Made by a program: the position numbers and the translations under genes. A DNA stretch of 64,000 bases from contig NZ_AP018439.1 of the NCBI RefSeq assembly GCF_009937955.1, positions 2,852,001 through 2,916,000 on the forward strand, written 5' to 3'. The notes beneath the pieces are model-generated. The model was not told the DNA's origin. It worked only from the letters and a program-made list of their open reading frames with translations, and did no database searches. Below, one piece after another: positions 55,345 through 63,800 of this stretch; the stretch's first letter is position 1, and the number at the start of each line of letters is the position of its first letter. This DNA is from Undibacterium sp. KW1. GTDB taxonomy: Bacteria > Pseudomonadota > Gammaproteobacteria > Burkholderiales > Burkholderiaceae_D.

Positions 55345-56006
55345 TCTGACCGCATCTGAGTAAGTGCATCAGCCAATTGATTTTTGTGCCTGGGCACCCA
55401 AGACACACGCAACTGCTCAAATGCAGAGGCCAGTTCCTGTGCTTGCTGACGATACTTCTGTATGCGCAACAAGCTACTCAACTTGATATGGTTAAAGTCA
55501 TCAATGACCACCTGGCTATCGCCATGCACAAGCAAGTTCACTATCCCGTGTTGTACCGCTTGCTGTAATAGCAGTATCAAACCACTGTATTCAGCGTCAC
55601 AGCTGTCGCCGTACTCCATGTGAGCTATGTGTTCGAAATTTTGCCCGTCGGGCGCTTTGAGTATGCAAGCAATCCGGCATTTCCCCGGGTTAGGCACAGC
55701 CGAGCCATCGAACCAGGCCAGCCAGGTATTTGCAGGCAGCAAAGTTAAATCTCGATCTTTTTTACTCTTTTGCTGTGCAACTTTCTTGACCAATCTTTGA
55801 GCAGCATCCGCCACCTTTATGGCTTCCCGCTGTTGTGCCAGCTCTGAGATATCCTGCAAACCTGAATTGTGCGCCGCTGCTTCCAGCAGCTTAAAAAGTG
55901 CTTCCACAGCTTGCAGCTTTTCCTGCTTTGTCAATTGACGACTAAGCACGCGCTCTTTGCGCGTAGCAATACTGACTAGTTGTTGATATGTAAAATTGAA
56001 ATCCAT
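55341..56006 (-). CDS. RNase H-like protein with N-terminal extension
   Basis: The C-terminal half (about residues 90-221) is an RNase HI fold with the four acidic positions: Asp in WFDGSAVPNPGK, Glu in CDAEYSGL, Asp in LVHGDSQVVIDD and Asp in NQLADAL. The N-terminal 90 residues are helical and charged and do not match a domain I know. Proteins of this kind may process RNA-DNA hybrids. They are longer than housekeeping RnhA (about 155 residues), so this is not the rnhA gene itself. It stands alone. Confidence 0.75.
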   Translation of the reverse strand: MDFNFTYQQLVSIATRKERVLSRQLTKQEKLQAVEALFKLLEAAAHNSGLQDISELAQQREAIKVADAAQRLVKKVAQQKSKKDRDLTLLPANTWLAWFDGSAVPNPGKCRIACILKAPDGQNFEHIAHMEYGDSCDAEYSGLILLLQQAVQHGIVNLLVHGDSQVVIDDFNHIKLSSLLRIQKYRQQAQELASAFEQLRVSWVPRHKNQLADALTQMRSD

Positions 56007-56133
56007 AAAGCTTTGTGATTTAGATTTGGCAGATGTCCGGATATGACCGACTCTGGTCGCTATCTATGCTGGCATATACCATTCAAACTGATATTCTGCT
56101 TAATATTCACCCACAACAGAAAGAAAATGTATC

Positions 56134-56373
56134 ATGCTTGAACTCAGACCGAATTGCGAGCGCTGTGACTGTGATTTACCACCGGATTCTGACAAGGCCC
56201 GCATTTGTACTTTTGAATGCACCTTTTGCGTTGACTGCGTGGAGGGTCCCTTACAAGGTATATGCCCGAATTGTGGTGGGAATTTCGTCTCAAGGCCAAT
56301 CAGGCCGCAAAATAAGCTGCTGAATAACCCTGCATCGACCAAACGTGTACATGCAAAACAAATTAAGCCTTAG
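56134..56373 (+). CDS. DUF1272 small zinc-ribbon-like protein
   Basis: This 79-residue protein has the DUF1272 signature: MLELRPNCERCDCDLPPDS at the N-terminus, then CTFECTFCVDCVEGPLQG and GICPNCGGNFVSRP. Its seven or more cysteines in CxxC-like pairs suggest zinc binding. Function of the family is not known. The DMT exporter gene follows directly, and its open frame overlaps the end of this gene. Confidence 0.85.
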   Translation: MLELRPNCERCDCDLPPDSDKARICTFECTFCVDCVEGPLQGICPNCGGNFVSRPIRPQNKLLNNPASTKRVHAKQIKP

Positions 56374-56380
56374 CCAAGCC

Positions 56381-57292
56381 ATGTCCAAATCTGTCCTTAG
56401 CACACGTCACATCCTGATCGCTGCCATCGTCATTTTGTTGTGGGGAATGAATTTTGTGGTAATCAAAATAGGATTGAAAGGCATCCCTCCCTTCTTGATG
56501 GGCGCTTTGCGCTTTATGCTGGTGGCGTTTCCCGCTGTCTTGTTTTTGCCACGCCCAAAAGTGTCATTCAAACTGTTATTGGCGTATGCCATGTTCATCA
56601 GCCTTGGCCAATTTGCCTTTTTGTTTTCAGCAATGGCAGTCGGTATGCCAGCAGGTTTGGCATCACTGGTTTTGCAGGCACAGGCGTTCTTTACTGTGGG
56701 CTTATCTGCCATGGTCTTTGGCGACAAGTTAAGGCCTAGCAATTTATTAGGCATGCTGGTCGCCAGCGCAGGTCTCATATTGCTAGGCAGCGCAAGCATT
56801 GCCAGTTCGGCCAGTCAGGTAACGCTTGCTGGCTTTGCCCTCACCTTATGCGCTGCATTCTCATGGGCCAGCGGTAATGTCATTAATAAAAAGATAGGCG
56901 TGACCAACGTACTGAGTCTGGTGTCATGGAGTGCCCTGGTACCTATACTGCCGTTTATTTTGTTATCTTATCTGTTTGAAGGTGGCGATGTCATTTTGCA
57001 CAGTTTAAGCAATATGAGCCTGTCATCTGGTCTGACCATCGTGTACCTGGCCGTCGCAGCTACCCTGATCGGCTATACCTTATGGGGAAAACTACTGGCC
57101 AGCTTGCCTACCCATCTCGTTGCGCCACTGACATTGATGGTGCCTGTGATTGGATTGACAGCCGCGTGGCTGATACTTGATGAGGCATTAAGCCATACCC
57201 AATTACTGGGGGCAGTTATCGTAATGGCAGGCCTGCTCATTAATGTATTCGGCACAAAACTGGTTCATAACTTGCGCAATATGTTCGCCTGA
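56381..57292 (+). CDS. EamA/DMT-superfamily exporter
   Basis: The protein of about 303 residues has ten hydrophobic segments in two EamA repeats: IVILLWGMNFVVIKIGL starts the first, LCAAFSWASGNVINKKIGV the second, and GYTLWGKLLASLPTHLVAPL lies near the end. Members export amino acids or small metabolites such as O-acetylserine and cysteine. The frame is open to 56345 (GTG); I prefer the ATG at 56381, just after the DUF1272 stop, although no good ribosome site is seen. The substrate is unknown. Confidence 0.82.
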   Translation: MSKSVLSTRHILIAAIVILLWGMNFVVIKIGLKGIPPFLMGALRFMLVAFPAVLFLPRPKVSFKLLLAYAMFISLGQFAFLFSAMAVGMPAGLASLVLQAQAFFTVGLSAMVFGDKLRPSNLLGMLVASAGLILLGSASIASSASQVTLAGFALTLCAAFSWASGNVINKKIGVTNVLSLVSWSALVPILPFILLSYLFEGGDVILHSLSNMSLSSGLTIVYLAVAATLIGYTLWGKLLASLPTHLVAPLTLMVPVIGLTAAWLILDEALSHTQLLGAVIVMAGLLINVFGTKLVHNLRNMFA

Positions 57293-57298
57293 TTCATC

Positions 57299-58258
57299 AT
57301 GCCCCGTGTTCAACCAGTTTATTTTCTGTTATTGCAAGACACCTTATTGCTGGACATTGCCGGGCCAGCAGATGCCCTCTTGTTTGCCAATCGCCACCAG
57401 GATGAAGTGCGGTTTGAAATGCACTTTATCAGCCCGCAGCAAAGCGTGAATTCTTCCGTGGGCCTGCAACTAGGCCCGCTGCTGCCTTTGCCGGAACAAC
57501 TGACTCCAGATGCCATCCTGATCTTGCCTGGTCTGATCGGTGGCAATGAAGTCTATGCTTTGCCAGATGCACAGATTGCCATCCGGTGGTTGTCAGAAAA
57601 AGTGCAGACAAGCCACAGGGTGGTATGCATTTGTTCTGGCGCGCTGATGGCGGCGCATGCTGGTTTACTGAGCGGGCACAAGGCGACGACACATCATAAC
57701 CATTGCCACGAGCTGGCAGAAATAGACAGTTCAATCAAAATAGAAGAAAACCGCATTTTTGTTGAAGATGGACGCATCAGTACCAGTGCCGGCGTTACCG
57801 CAGGCATAGATCTCGCCTTGCATCTGGTCAGTGAACTTACCAGCCCCTTTGCTGCGAGTGCCGTTGCCCGCAATCTGGTGGTGTACACGCGTCGCTCTGG
57901 CAATGACCCACAATTGTCACCTTGGCTGAAATACCGTAATCATCTGCATCCCATTGTTCACAAAGTACAGGATGCCATGGTCAAGGATCCTGCTCACCCG
58001 TGGAATTTAACTGAATTATCCAATATCGCCTGCAGCAGTACGCGGCATATTACCCGGCTGTTCAAATTGCACGCTGAAGTGTCAATACAAGCCTATTTGA
58101 CATCGCTGCGTTTATCGCTGGCGACAAAATTTCTGGCCAATACCGATTGGTCAATAGAACGAATTGCAGAGGCGTCTGGTTTTGGCTCGACAAGGCAATT
58201 CAGGCGCATTTGGAATAGTCACTTTTCAGCACCTCCTTCGGCTGAACAGTTTAGATGA
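57299..58258 (+). CDS. GlxA-family AraC-type regulator (DJ-1/PfpI domain)
   Basis: At 319 residues it combines an N-terminal DJ-1/PfpI-like domain (about 1-190; LLLDIAGPADALLFANR, VVCICSGALMAAHAGLL with the elbow Cys, and HHNHCHELAE) with a C-terminal AraC double HTH (about 215-319; NLTELSNIACSSTRHITRLF and IERIAEASGFGSTRQFRRIW). GlxA regulators often act on amine, amino-acid or quaternary-ammonium metabolism. It follows the exporter by 6 bases and may be in its operon, suggesting it controls that exporter. The IS66 element begins 23 bases after its stop. Confidence 0.85.
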   Translation: MPRVQPVYFLLLQDTLLLDIAGPADALLFANRHQDEVRFEMHFISPQQSVNSSVGLQLGPLLPLPEQLTPDAILILPGLIGGNEVYALPDAQIAIRWLSEKVQTSHRVVCICSGALMAAHAGLLSGHKATTHHNHCHELAEIDSSIKIEENRIFVEDGRISTSAGVTAGIDLALHLVSELTSPFAASAVARNLVVYTRRSGNDPQLSPWLKYRNHLHPIVHKVQDAMVKDPAHPWNLTELSNIACSSTRHITRLFKLHAEVSIQAYLTSLRLSLATKFLANTDWSIERIAEASGFGSTRQFRRIWNSHFSAPPSAEQFR

Positions 58259-58281
58259 TTAATTTTCAAATCTCATCCTCG

Positions 58282-58303
58282 GTAAGCGTCCAGCCGCCCC
58301 ACC
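58282..58303 (+). repeat. left terminal inverted repeat of the IS66 element
   Basis: The 22 bases starting GTAAGCGTCCAGCCG are the exact reverse complement of 60705-60726. Confidence 0.92.
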
Positions 58304-58315
58304 TATAAAAAGAAG

Positions 58316-59905
58316 TTATAGCTGTGTAGAGTTCGGAAATGGCAGCAGCGAATCGATCTGGTTGTTAGGGCACGTCGGGAGACGTTCCAGGACGCTGGTC
58401 AGCCATTGCATCGGATCAAGGCCATTGAGCCTGGCGGTGCCCAGCAAGGTCTGGATGGCGGCAGCACGGCGGCCGGCGCGTTCTGAGCCGGCGAACAGCC
58501 AGTTCTTCTTGCCTATGGCAATCGGACGTATCGCGTTTTCGACCGCATTGTTATCAATCGGCAGCGTGCCCGAATCGATATAGCGCACCAGCGCCGGCCA
58601 GCGTTTGAGTGCGTGCTCAATGGCCTTGCCCGTGCCGCTGCCTGGTGCGACAGCTTGTTGCATCGTCTGCAGCCAGGCATGCAGTTCAACCAGTACCGGC
58701 CTGGCTTGCACTTGCCGTAGTTGCAGGCGCGCTTCGGCCGTCGCGCTCGCGGCCTGTTGCTCGATGGCGTACAGTGTTGCGATGCGGCGTAGTGCCTCGG
58801 CCGCCACCGGGCTGCCGTTGGCCGCATGTAGCTCGAAGAACCTGCGCCGCACGTGGGCCAGGCAAGCCAGTTCGGTCACGCCATCGGCGAACAGTGCCTT
58901 GTAGCCGGCATAGTCATCCACCATAAGATGGCCGCGCCATGTACCGAGGAAGGTGCGTGCGTGAGCACCGGCACGGCCGCTCTGGTAGTCAAACACGATA
59001 ATGGGTGGCCCCTGGTCCAGATGGTTGGAGCGATAGGCCCACAAATAGGCGTGTTTGGTCTTGCCCTGGCCGGGATCAAGTTGGCGTACCGGGGTTTCGT
59101 CGGCATGCAGGCAAGGCCGCTGCAGCAGCAGCCCGGCTAGTCGCTCGCTTAAGGGTTGCAATACCACGCCGAGCTTACCTATCCAGCCTGCCAACGTAGA
59201 ACGCGCCAGCGGCACACCCTGGCGGGCGGCGATCTGTTCCAGCCGGTACAGCGGCAAATGATCGGCAAACTTGCTGACCGCAACCCAGGCCAACAAGCCG
59301 GGAGCGGCGAGGCCACCATCGATCACCGCTGGCGGGATCGCCGCAGCGGTGACCGTGTCGCAGCCACGGCAGGCATATTGAGGACGAATATGGCGATGCA
59401 CAAAGAAGCGTGCTGGTTCGACATCAAGTTGTTCGCTGACGTCTTCGCCGATCTTGACCAGGTCGCGCCCGCAGGCTGCACATTGGCAAGAGCTTGGTTC
59501 ATGGCGGTACTCAATGCGCGGCAGTTCGCTGGGCAGCGGCTGGCGACCGGCACGGCTGCGCGGCTTGGCCGGACGCGGCGCTTGCAGCGCCTCCAGTTCG
59601 GCCTCCATCGCCGCCAGGTCGGCATCGCCGGCTTCGTTGAACATATCCAGTTGCTCGCCGCTGTAGGCTTCGCTGGCCTTGCCGAAACGGATGCGCCTGT
59701 GATGCGCCAGTTCCAGCGTCAGTGCCTTGATCTTGATGTCCTTGGCGTGCCCAGCGGCACTCAACGCATCCTGCTGTCTCTGCAGGACGTGTAGTTGGGC
59801 ATCCTTCGCAGCGATCAACTCGTCCTTCTGGGCCAGCATGGCCTGCAACTGCGCAAGGAGCGCAGGGTCGGCGTTGGTATGGGCGAGTTGTTCGAGCAGA
59901 TCCAT
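58316..59905 (-). CDS. tnpC: IS66 transposase TnpC
   Basis: The transposase is intact at 529 residues. In order it has a coiled-coil start (about 1-65), a zinc-finger region (SCQCAACGRDL, RPQYACRGCDT), and a DDE domain with HADETPVRQL, MVDDYAGYKAL and NAVENAIRPIAIGKKNW. The C-terminal IS66 domain carries LLGTARLNGLDPMQWLTSVL. It mediates transposition together with TnpA and TnpB. No truncation is seen. Confidence 0.95.
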   Translation of the reverse strand: MDLLEQLAHTNADPALLAQLQAMLAQKDELIAAKDAQLHVLQRQQDALSAAGHAKDIKIKALTLELAHHRRIRFGKASEAYSGEQLDMFNEAGDADLAAMEAELEALQAPRPAKPRSRAGRQPLPSELPRIEYRHEPSSCQCAACGRDLVKIGEDVSEQLDVEPARFFVHRHIRPQYACRGCDTVTAAAIPPAVIDGGLAAPGLLAWVAVSKFADHLPLYRLEQIAARQGVPLARSTLAGWIGKLGVVLQPLSERLAGLLLQRPCLHADETPVRQLDPGQGKTKHAYLWAYRSNHLDQGPPIIVFDYQSGRAGAHARTFLGTWRGHLMVDDYAGYKALFADGVTELACLAHVRRRFFELHAANGSPVAAEALRRIATLYAIEQQAASATAEARLQLRQVQARPVLVELHAWLQTMQQAVAPGSGTGKAIEHALKRWPALVRYIDSGTLPIDNNAVENAIRPIAIGKKNWLFAGSERAGRRAAAIQTLLGTARLNGLDPMQWLTSVLERLPTCPNNQIDSLLPFPNSTQL

Positions 59906-59948
59906 GGCGCCATGTTAACAGATTCGCGTCGAAGTTAACAGGGACTTG

Positions 59949-60293
59949 CTACAGTGCCCAGGCTGCCGGAGCCGGTGCCGACAAGCGCTGCCAATCGACG
60001 CCGGCCACCAGCCACTGCCATTGCTCGGCGGTCAATTGCCAACTGAGCTCGCCAGGCTTGGGCCAGACGAATTGACCACGGTGCAGGCGGCGCACGCACA
60101 TCCACACGCCGTTGCCATCCCAGCACACCACTTTGAGGCGTGTGTGGCGCCGGTTGCTGAAAACGTAGGCAGTACCGTCGCAAGGCATACGCCCCAGTGC
60201 TTGCTGGACGTAGGTTGACAGGCGGTCGATCCCGGCGCGGATGTCGACCGGCTGCACCGCCAGCCAGATGGCATCTGCCTGCCATTGCATCAC
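59949..60293 (-). CDS. tnpB: IS66 accessory protein TnpB
   Basis: The 114-residue protein is the IS66 Orf2 type: WLAVQPVDIRAGIDRLSTYV, VFSNRRHTRLKVVCWDGNG and VWMCVRRLHRGQFVWP. It begins at GTG 60293, which overlaps the tnpA stop by 4 bases (GTGA), the coupling usual in IS66. It is needed for transposition in the family, with unknown biochemical activity. Confidence 0.94.
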   Translation of the reverse strand: MMQWQADAIWLAVQPVDIRAGIDRLSTYVQQALGRMPCDGTAYVFSNRRHTRLKVVCWDGNGVWMCVRRLHRGQFVWPKPGELSWQLTAEQWQWLVAGVDWQRLSAPAPAAWAL

Positions 60294-60622
60294 AGGCCAC
60301 GCAGCAGGTCGGACAGCCAGTCCGCCTTGACCTCGGGTGGCAGACGCAGTTCCCAGCCTTGCGGGCTGCGCAACATCAGCCCTGTGGGAGCAGAAGGAGC
60401 AGATGTTACTTGCACGGGTAATAGCGCAATGCCGGGATGCTGCGCTTGGGATGCTGACTTATTCTCAACAGACTGTTCGGCGATGAGTGCGCGCCGCCAA
60501 TAGTCGAAGGTGGAGAACTTGAGGCCTGCATGCTCGCAAAAGGCGCGCTGACTCAGTGCACTCTGCTGCCACTGGGTGATGTGCTGTTGCCACTGCTGCC
60601 GCTTGGCTTGATCTCGTTTCAT
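60290..60622 (-). CDS. tnpA: IS66 accessory protein TnpA
   Basis: The protein of about 110 residues has a helix-turn-helix segment typical of IS66 Orf1 (SALSQRAFCEHAGLKFSTFD, then YWRRAL) and a tail ending WLSDLLRGL. ATG 60622 is chosen because AGAGGAG lies about 5 bases upstream; the frame extends a further 16 codons. Confidence 0.9.
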   Translation of the reverse strand: MKRDQAKRQQWQQHITQWQQSALSQRAFCEHAGLKFSTFDYWRRALIAEQSVENKSASQAQHPGIALLPVQVTSAPSAPTGLMLRSPQGWELRLPPEVKADWLSDLLRGL

Positions 60623-60682
60623 ACTGCTCCTCTTTACTTGTGATGGGAGCGTGAGTCTGGATGAGGTCATCGTTCAATGCTA

Positions 60683-60726
60683 GATGGGGCGGCTGGACGC
60701 TTACGGTGGGGCGGCTGGACGCTTAC
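60683..60726 (-). repeat. right terminal repeat of the IS66 element, duplicated in tandem
   Basis: Two 22-bp units (60683-60704 and 60705-60726) differ at the second base only (GATGGGG versus GGTGGGG). The outer one pairs perfectly with the left end. Confidence 0.92.
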
Positions 60727-60751
60727 CGATAATTAGCAAAAATAAAGCATA

Positions 60752-60785
60752 AAAAAACCCACCGCTGTACAGAGGTGGGTTTTTT
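60752..60785 (-). terminator. Rho-independent terminator of the large surface-protein gene
   Basis: A perfect 12-bp stem (60752-60763 with 60774-60785) has a 10-base loop and T-runs on both strands. It is about 80 bases after the stop codon of the minus-strand gene and can also stop transcription leaving the insertion sequence. Confidence 0.88.
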
Positions 60786-60794
60786 ATTTTTACA

Positions 60795-60843
60795 CAGCAG
60801 GGAGAATCTTCCCTCCCTGCTGCATGGGTAGCAAGCTACCCAT
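60795..60843 (-). other. two further hairpins in the 3' untranslated region
   Basis: CAGCAGGGA/TCCCTGCTG (60795-60803 with 60814-60822) and the almost loopless ATGGGTAGC-AA-GCTACCCAT (60824-60843) lie between the stop codon at 60865 and the terminator. They could protect the 3' end of an abundant message. Confidence 0.65.
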
Positions 60844-60864
60844 TTTCCTGCATAGCTTACTGAA

Positions 60865-63800
60865 TTAAGCGATGAAGTCGCCAGCGACGATGGAACCTGC
60901 GCCAGTGATTTTAACGATAAAGTCAGTTGCATCAACTGCACCAGTAGTGCCACCGATGTTTTGGAAGGCGTATGTACCAGCTGCTGTACCTGCGGCTACA
61001 GTGATGATGTAAGCCTGAGTGTTCGCTGCCAGAGCCGCGCCAGCACCAGTTGCTGCTGTAGCGATTGCTGCTGCCAGAGTTGCTACGTCAGCGTTAGCGA
61101 TGTTCAGTGCGTTCAATGTTGTTGCATTAACGCCTGTTTTGAACACGTCAGCGCCAGCAACTTTGAAGTTTGCCACTGTATCGATAGAACCGATGTTGGA
61201 ACGTGTTCCAGCAGTAGTTGCATCGATAGTTTCAGCACCAGTTGCAGTTGCAGACAGGTTAATTGTATCAACGCCTGTGTTACCGACTACTGATACTGCT
61301 GTAGCAGCTGTGCCAGCCAAGTTCAGAGTTTGGCCGCCTGTACCCAGAGCGACTACGTCGGCTACTGCGCCTTTGTTGAAGTTCAGTGTTACACCAGCAC
61401 CGTTTTCGTTAGTGAAAGTGTAGCCAGTTGCAGCAGAGCCAGTCACGTTCAGAGTTTCAACGCCTGTGACCAGAGCATTGATATTCAAGTTAGCACCGAT
61501 AGCACCGATGTTCAGTGTATCTGCACCCAAGCCGCCGTCCAGTGTTGTTGCGCTGGCGATTTGTGTTGCTGTGTAGTTGAATGTATCGTTGCCTGTGCCA
61601 CCAACAACGCTCACTGTGTTAGTACCAGCAGTGAATGTGTTAGTACCGTTAGCCAGTGTGAAGCGTTCCAGCGCTGCGTTAGCAACGATAGTACCAGCTG
61701 TAGTCAGAGCGATAGTTTCTGTGTTACCAGCAGAGAATGCACCTGTGAAGCCATTGTACTGAGCTGCTGTCATGGTGTACACGCCAGTTGCTGCCAATGT
61801 CAGGTTTTCAAAGCCAGTGATGTTGGAACCAGCAACGTTAGCGCCAGCTGCCAATACCAATGTATCTGTACCTGCACCTGCACTGAAAGTACCAGTGTAA
61901 GTGAATGCACCCAATGTCAGTTGGTTAGTACCTGTACCCAGGTTTACATTACCAGCTGCGAAGGATGTACCAGCACCTGTCAGGTCAACAGTATCATTGC
62001 CTGTGCCACCGTTCACTGTAGTGATACCAGTGGTAGTTGCACCGAAGTTGAAGCTGTTAGCTGCGTTAGCCAGGTTCAGAGTCTTGATGTTGGTGATAGT
62101 ACCGCCTGTTGTAGTGTTGCCGATATTAACAGTCAGTGCATCACTCAAAGTGATGACATCTGTATCAGCAGCATTACCGTTGACAGTTGTGCCACTCAAA
62201 GTTGCAGACAAACCTGTGAAGTTGTCGTTCACATTCAATGTGCTATTGAATGTTTGACCAGCTACCAGCGCTGTTGGGTTCAATGCTGTACCGCCACCGT
62301 TGACTGGGTTAGTACCAACAACACCTGTTGTTACTGTTGCACCGCCAGACAATGTCACTGCATTGGATGTAGTGATGTTGTTGACGCTGCCACCAGTTGC
62401 ATTGGAGGAAGATGTTGTGTCGATGACCAATGTGCCGCTAGTGACAGAGATCAGGGACAGATCGATGTTGTTCACGCCAGCGATGTCATCAACGATAGTC
62501 AGTTGATGTGGAACATTGCCTGTGAATGTGATGACTGGTGTGCTCAGGGACAGAGCAGCACGGGCAGCAACCAGAGCAGCGTATTGGGAAGCAGTGATCA
62601 CAACAGCAGAGTTTGCTGTGATGTTTTCAATACCGGACAGAGTTGCACCAGCCAGGTTGATCGCACCGTAAGTGACCAGTGTATCGTTACCTGTACCCAG
62701 GTTGATCGTGTCTGTCACAACACGTGCCACGGCATTTGCTGTGGATTGTGCGTTCAGGTTCACACCGTTTTCTGTCGTGTTGTAAGTACCGGCAACATAG
62801 TTACCCAGCAAGACAACGCGGTCAGCACCAGCACCCAGGCTCAGGAAGTTGGCGCCACGGGCCAGAGTCACGTCCAGAGCAGATTGTGCTGTCAATGCGC
62901 CTGCATCGATCGATACACCAACAGTGGCGTTAGCAACGTTGACGTTGTCCAGTGCGCGGATAGTCAGACGTTCTACGTGTGTTGTTGTGTTAGCAGCCTG
63001 GTAGCCGTCAACCAGTGCATCAACGATCGTGTCGTTCAACTGGATTTGGGACACTTGGGTGACTGCTGTGTCGTTGGTCAGTTCGATGTTACCGATGTTG
63101 CTGATACCGTTGAAGTCACCGATCGCTGCGTTTGTTGCATTGCGCAGTTCGATGACGTCATCATTCTTCTGGCTGTTGTTGGTGGTGTTGTTGTCCACTG
63201 CACCGCCGTTGATGGCGTGTGTACCATTGAAGTTGGCATCTGTGAAGATGATACGGTCTGCTGTGCGGCTTGCACCTTCTTCGCCGTTGTAGCTGAAGCG
63301 GCTTGTGGCGCTCAGGCTACGGGCGTCGATGACGACTGCGCTTTCAACGGCTGTACCAGCTGTGTCTGCGGCGTTAGCTGCATCATTGGCTGTGTCGTTG
63401 TCGTTGACGATAGCCAGAACACCACCGTTGTTGTTGGCAGCGATCAGGGCATCTGTCAATGTCAGACGGTAGTTACCTGCACCGTCAACACCGGCGTTGT
63501 TGGAGGTACCAACCAGACGGATTGTTTCGAAACCGGAAACGTTAGTCCATTCAGACGCGCCCAGAGCGATGGTGTCGCCCAGTGCTGCACCTGTCAGGTC
63601 GCCGTCGATGACGAGTGTGTCTGTACCAGCACCACCTACGACTGTGTCGGAGATTGTCAGGCCAGCACGTGTGTCTTGCAGGTTATCGAAAGTGACTGTG
63701 TCGTTACCAGCACCCATCTTGATGTTTTGCGCGCCGTTAGCTGCACCGCTGGTGGAAACACGAACGATAACGCTGGCTGTTTCTGCGGATGCATCGATGT

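Larger units (their letters stand above)
58282..60726 (-). mobile_element. IS66-family insertion sequence, complete
   Basis: The 2445-bp element holds tnpA, tnpB and tnpC in the usual order on the minus strand. Its ends are perfect 22-bp inverted repeats (58282-58303 and 60705-60726) beginning GTAAGCGTCCAGCCGCCCC. A second copy of the right end lies directly inside it at 60683-60704, so the right repeat is doubled in tandem. The 8 bases outside each end (CATCCTCG and CGATAATT) do not match, nor does the flank if the inner repeat is taken as the end, so no target duplication is seen. The DNA is visibly richer in GC than its surroundings. Confidence 0.93.

Noticed and set aside
59156..59794. 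212-codon plus-strand frame inside the IS66 element
   Set aside because: It is a GC-rich shadow of the transposase gene, as is common in high-GC insertion sequences.
61901..62257. Plus-strand frames of about 60-130 codons opposite the large surface protein (for example 61019-61423, 61901-62257)
   Set aside because: They are Val/Pro-rich mirror images of the repetitive Ala/Thr/Asn codons of the real gene and have no ribosome sites.
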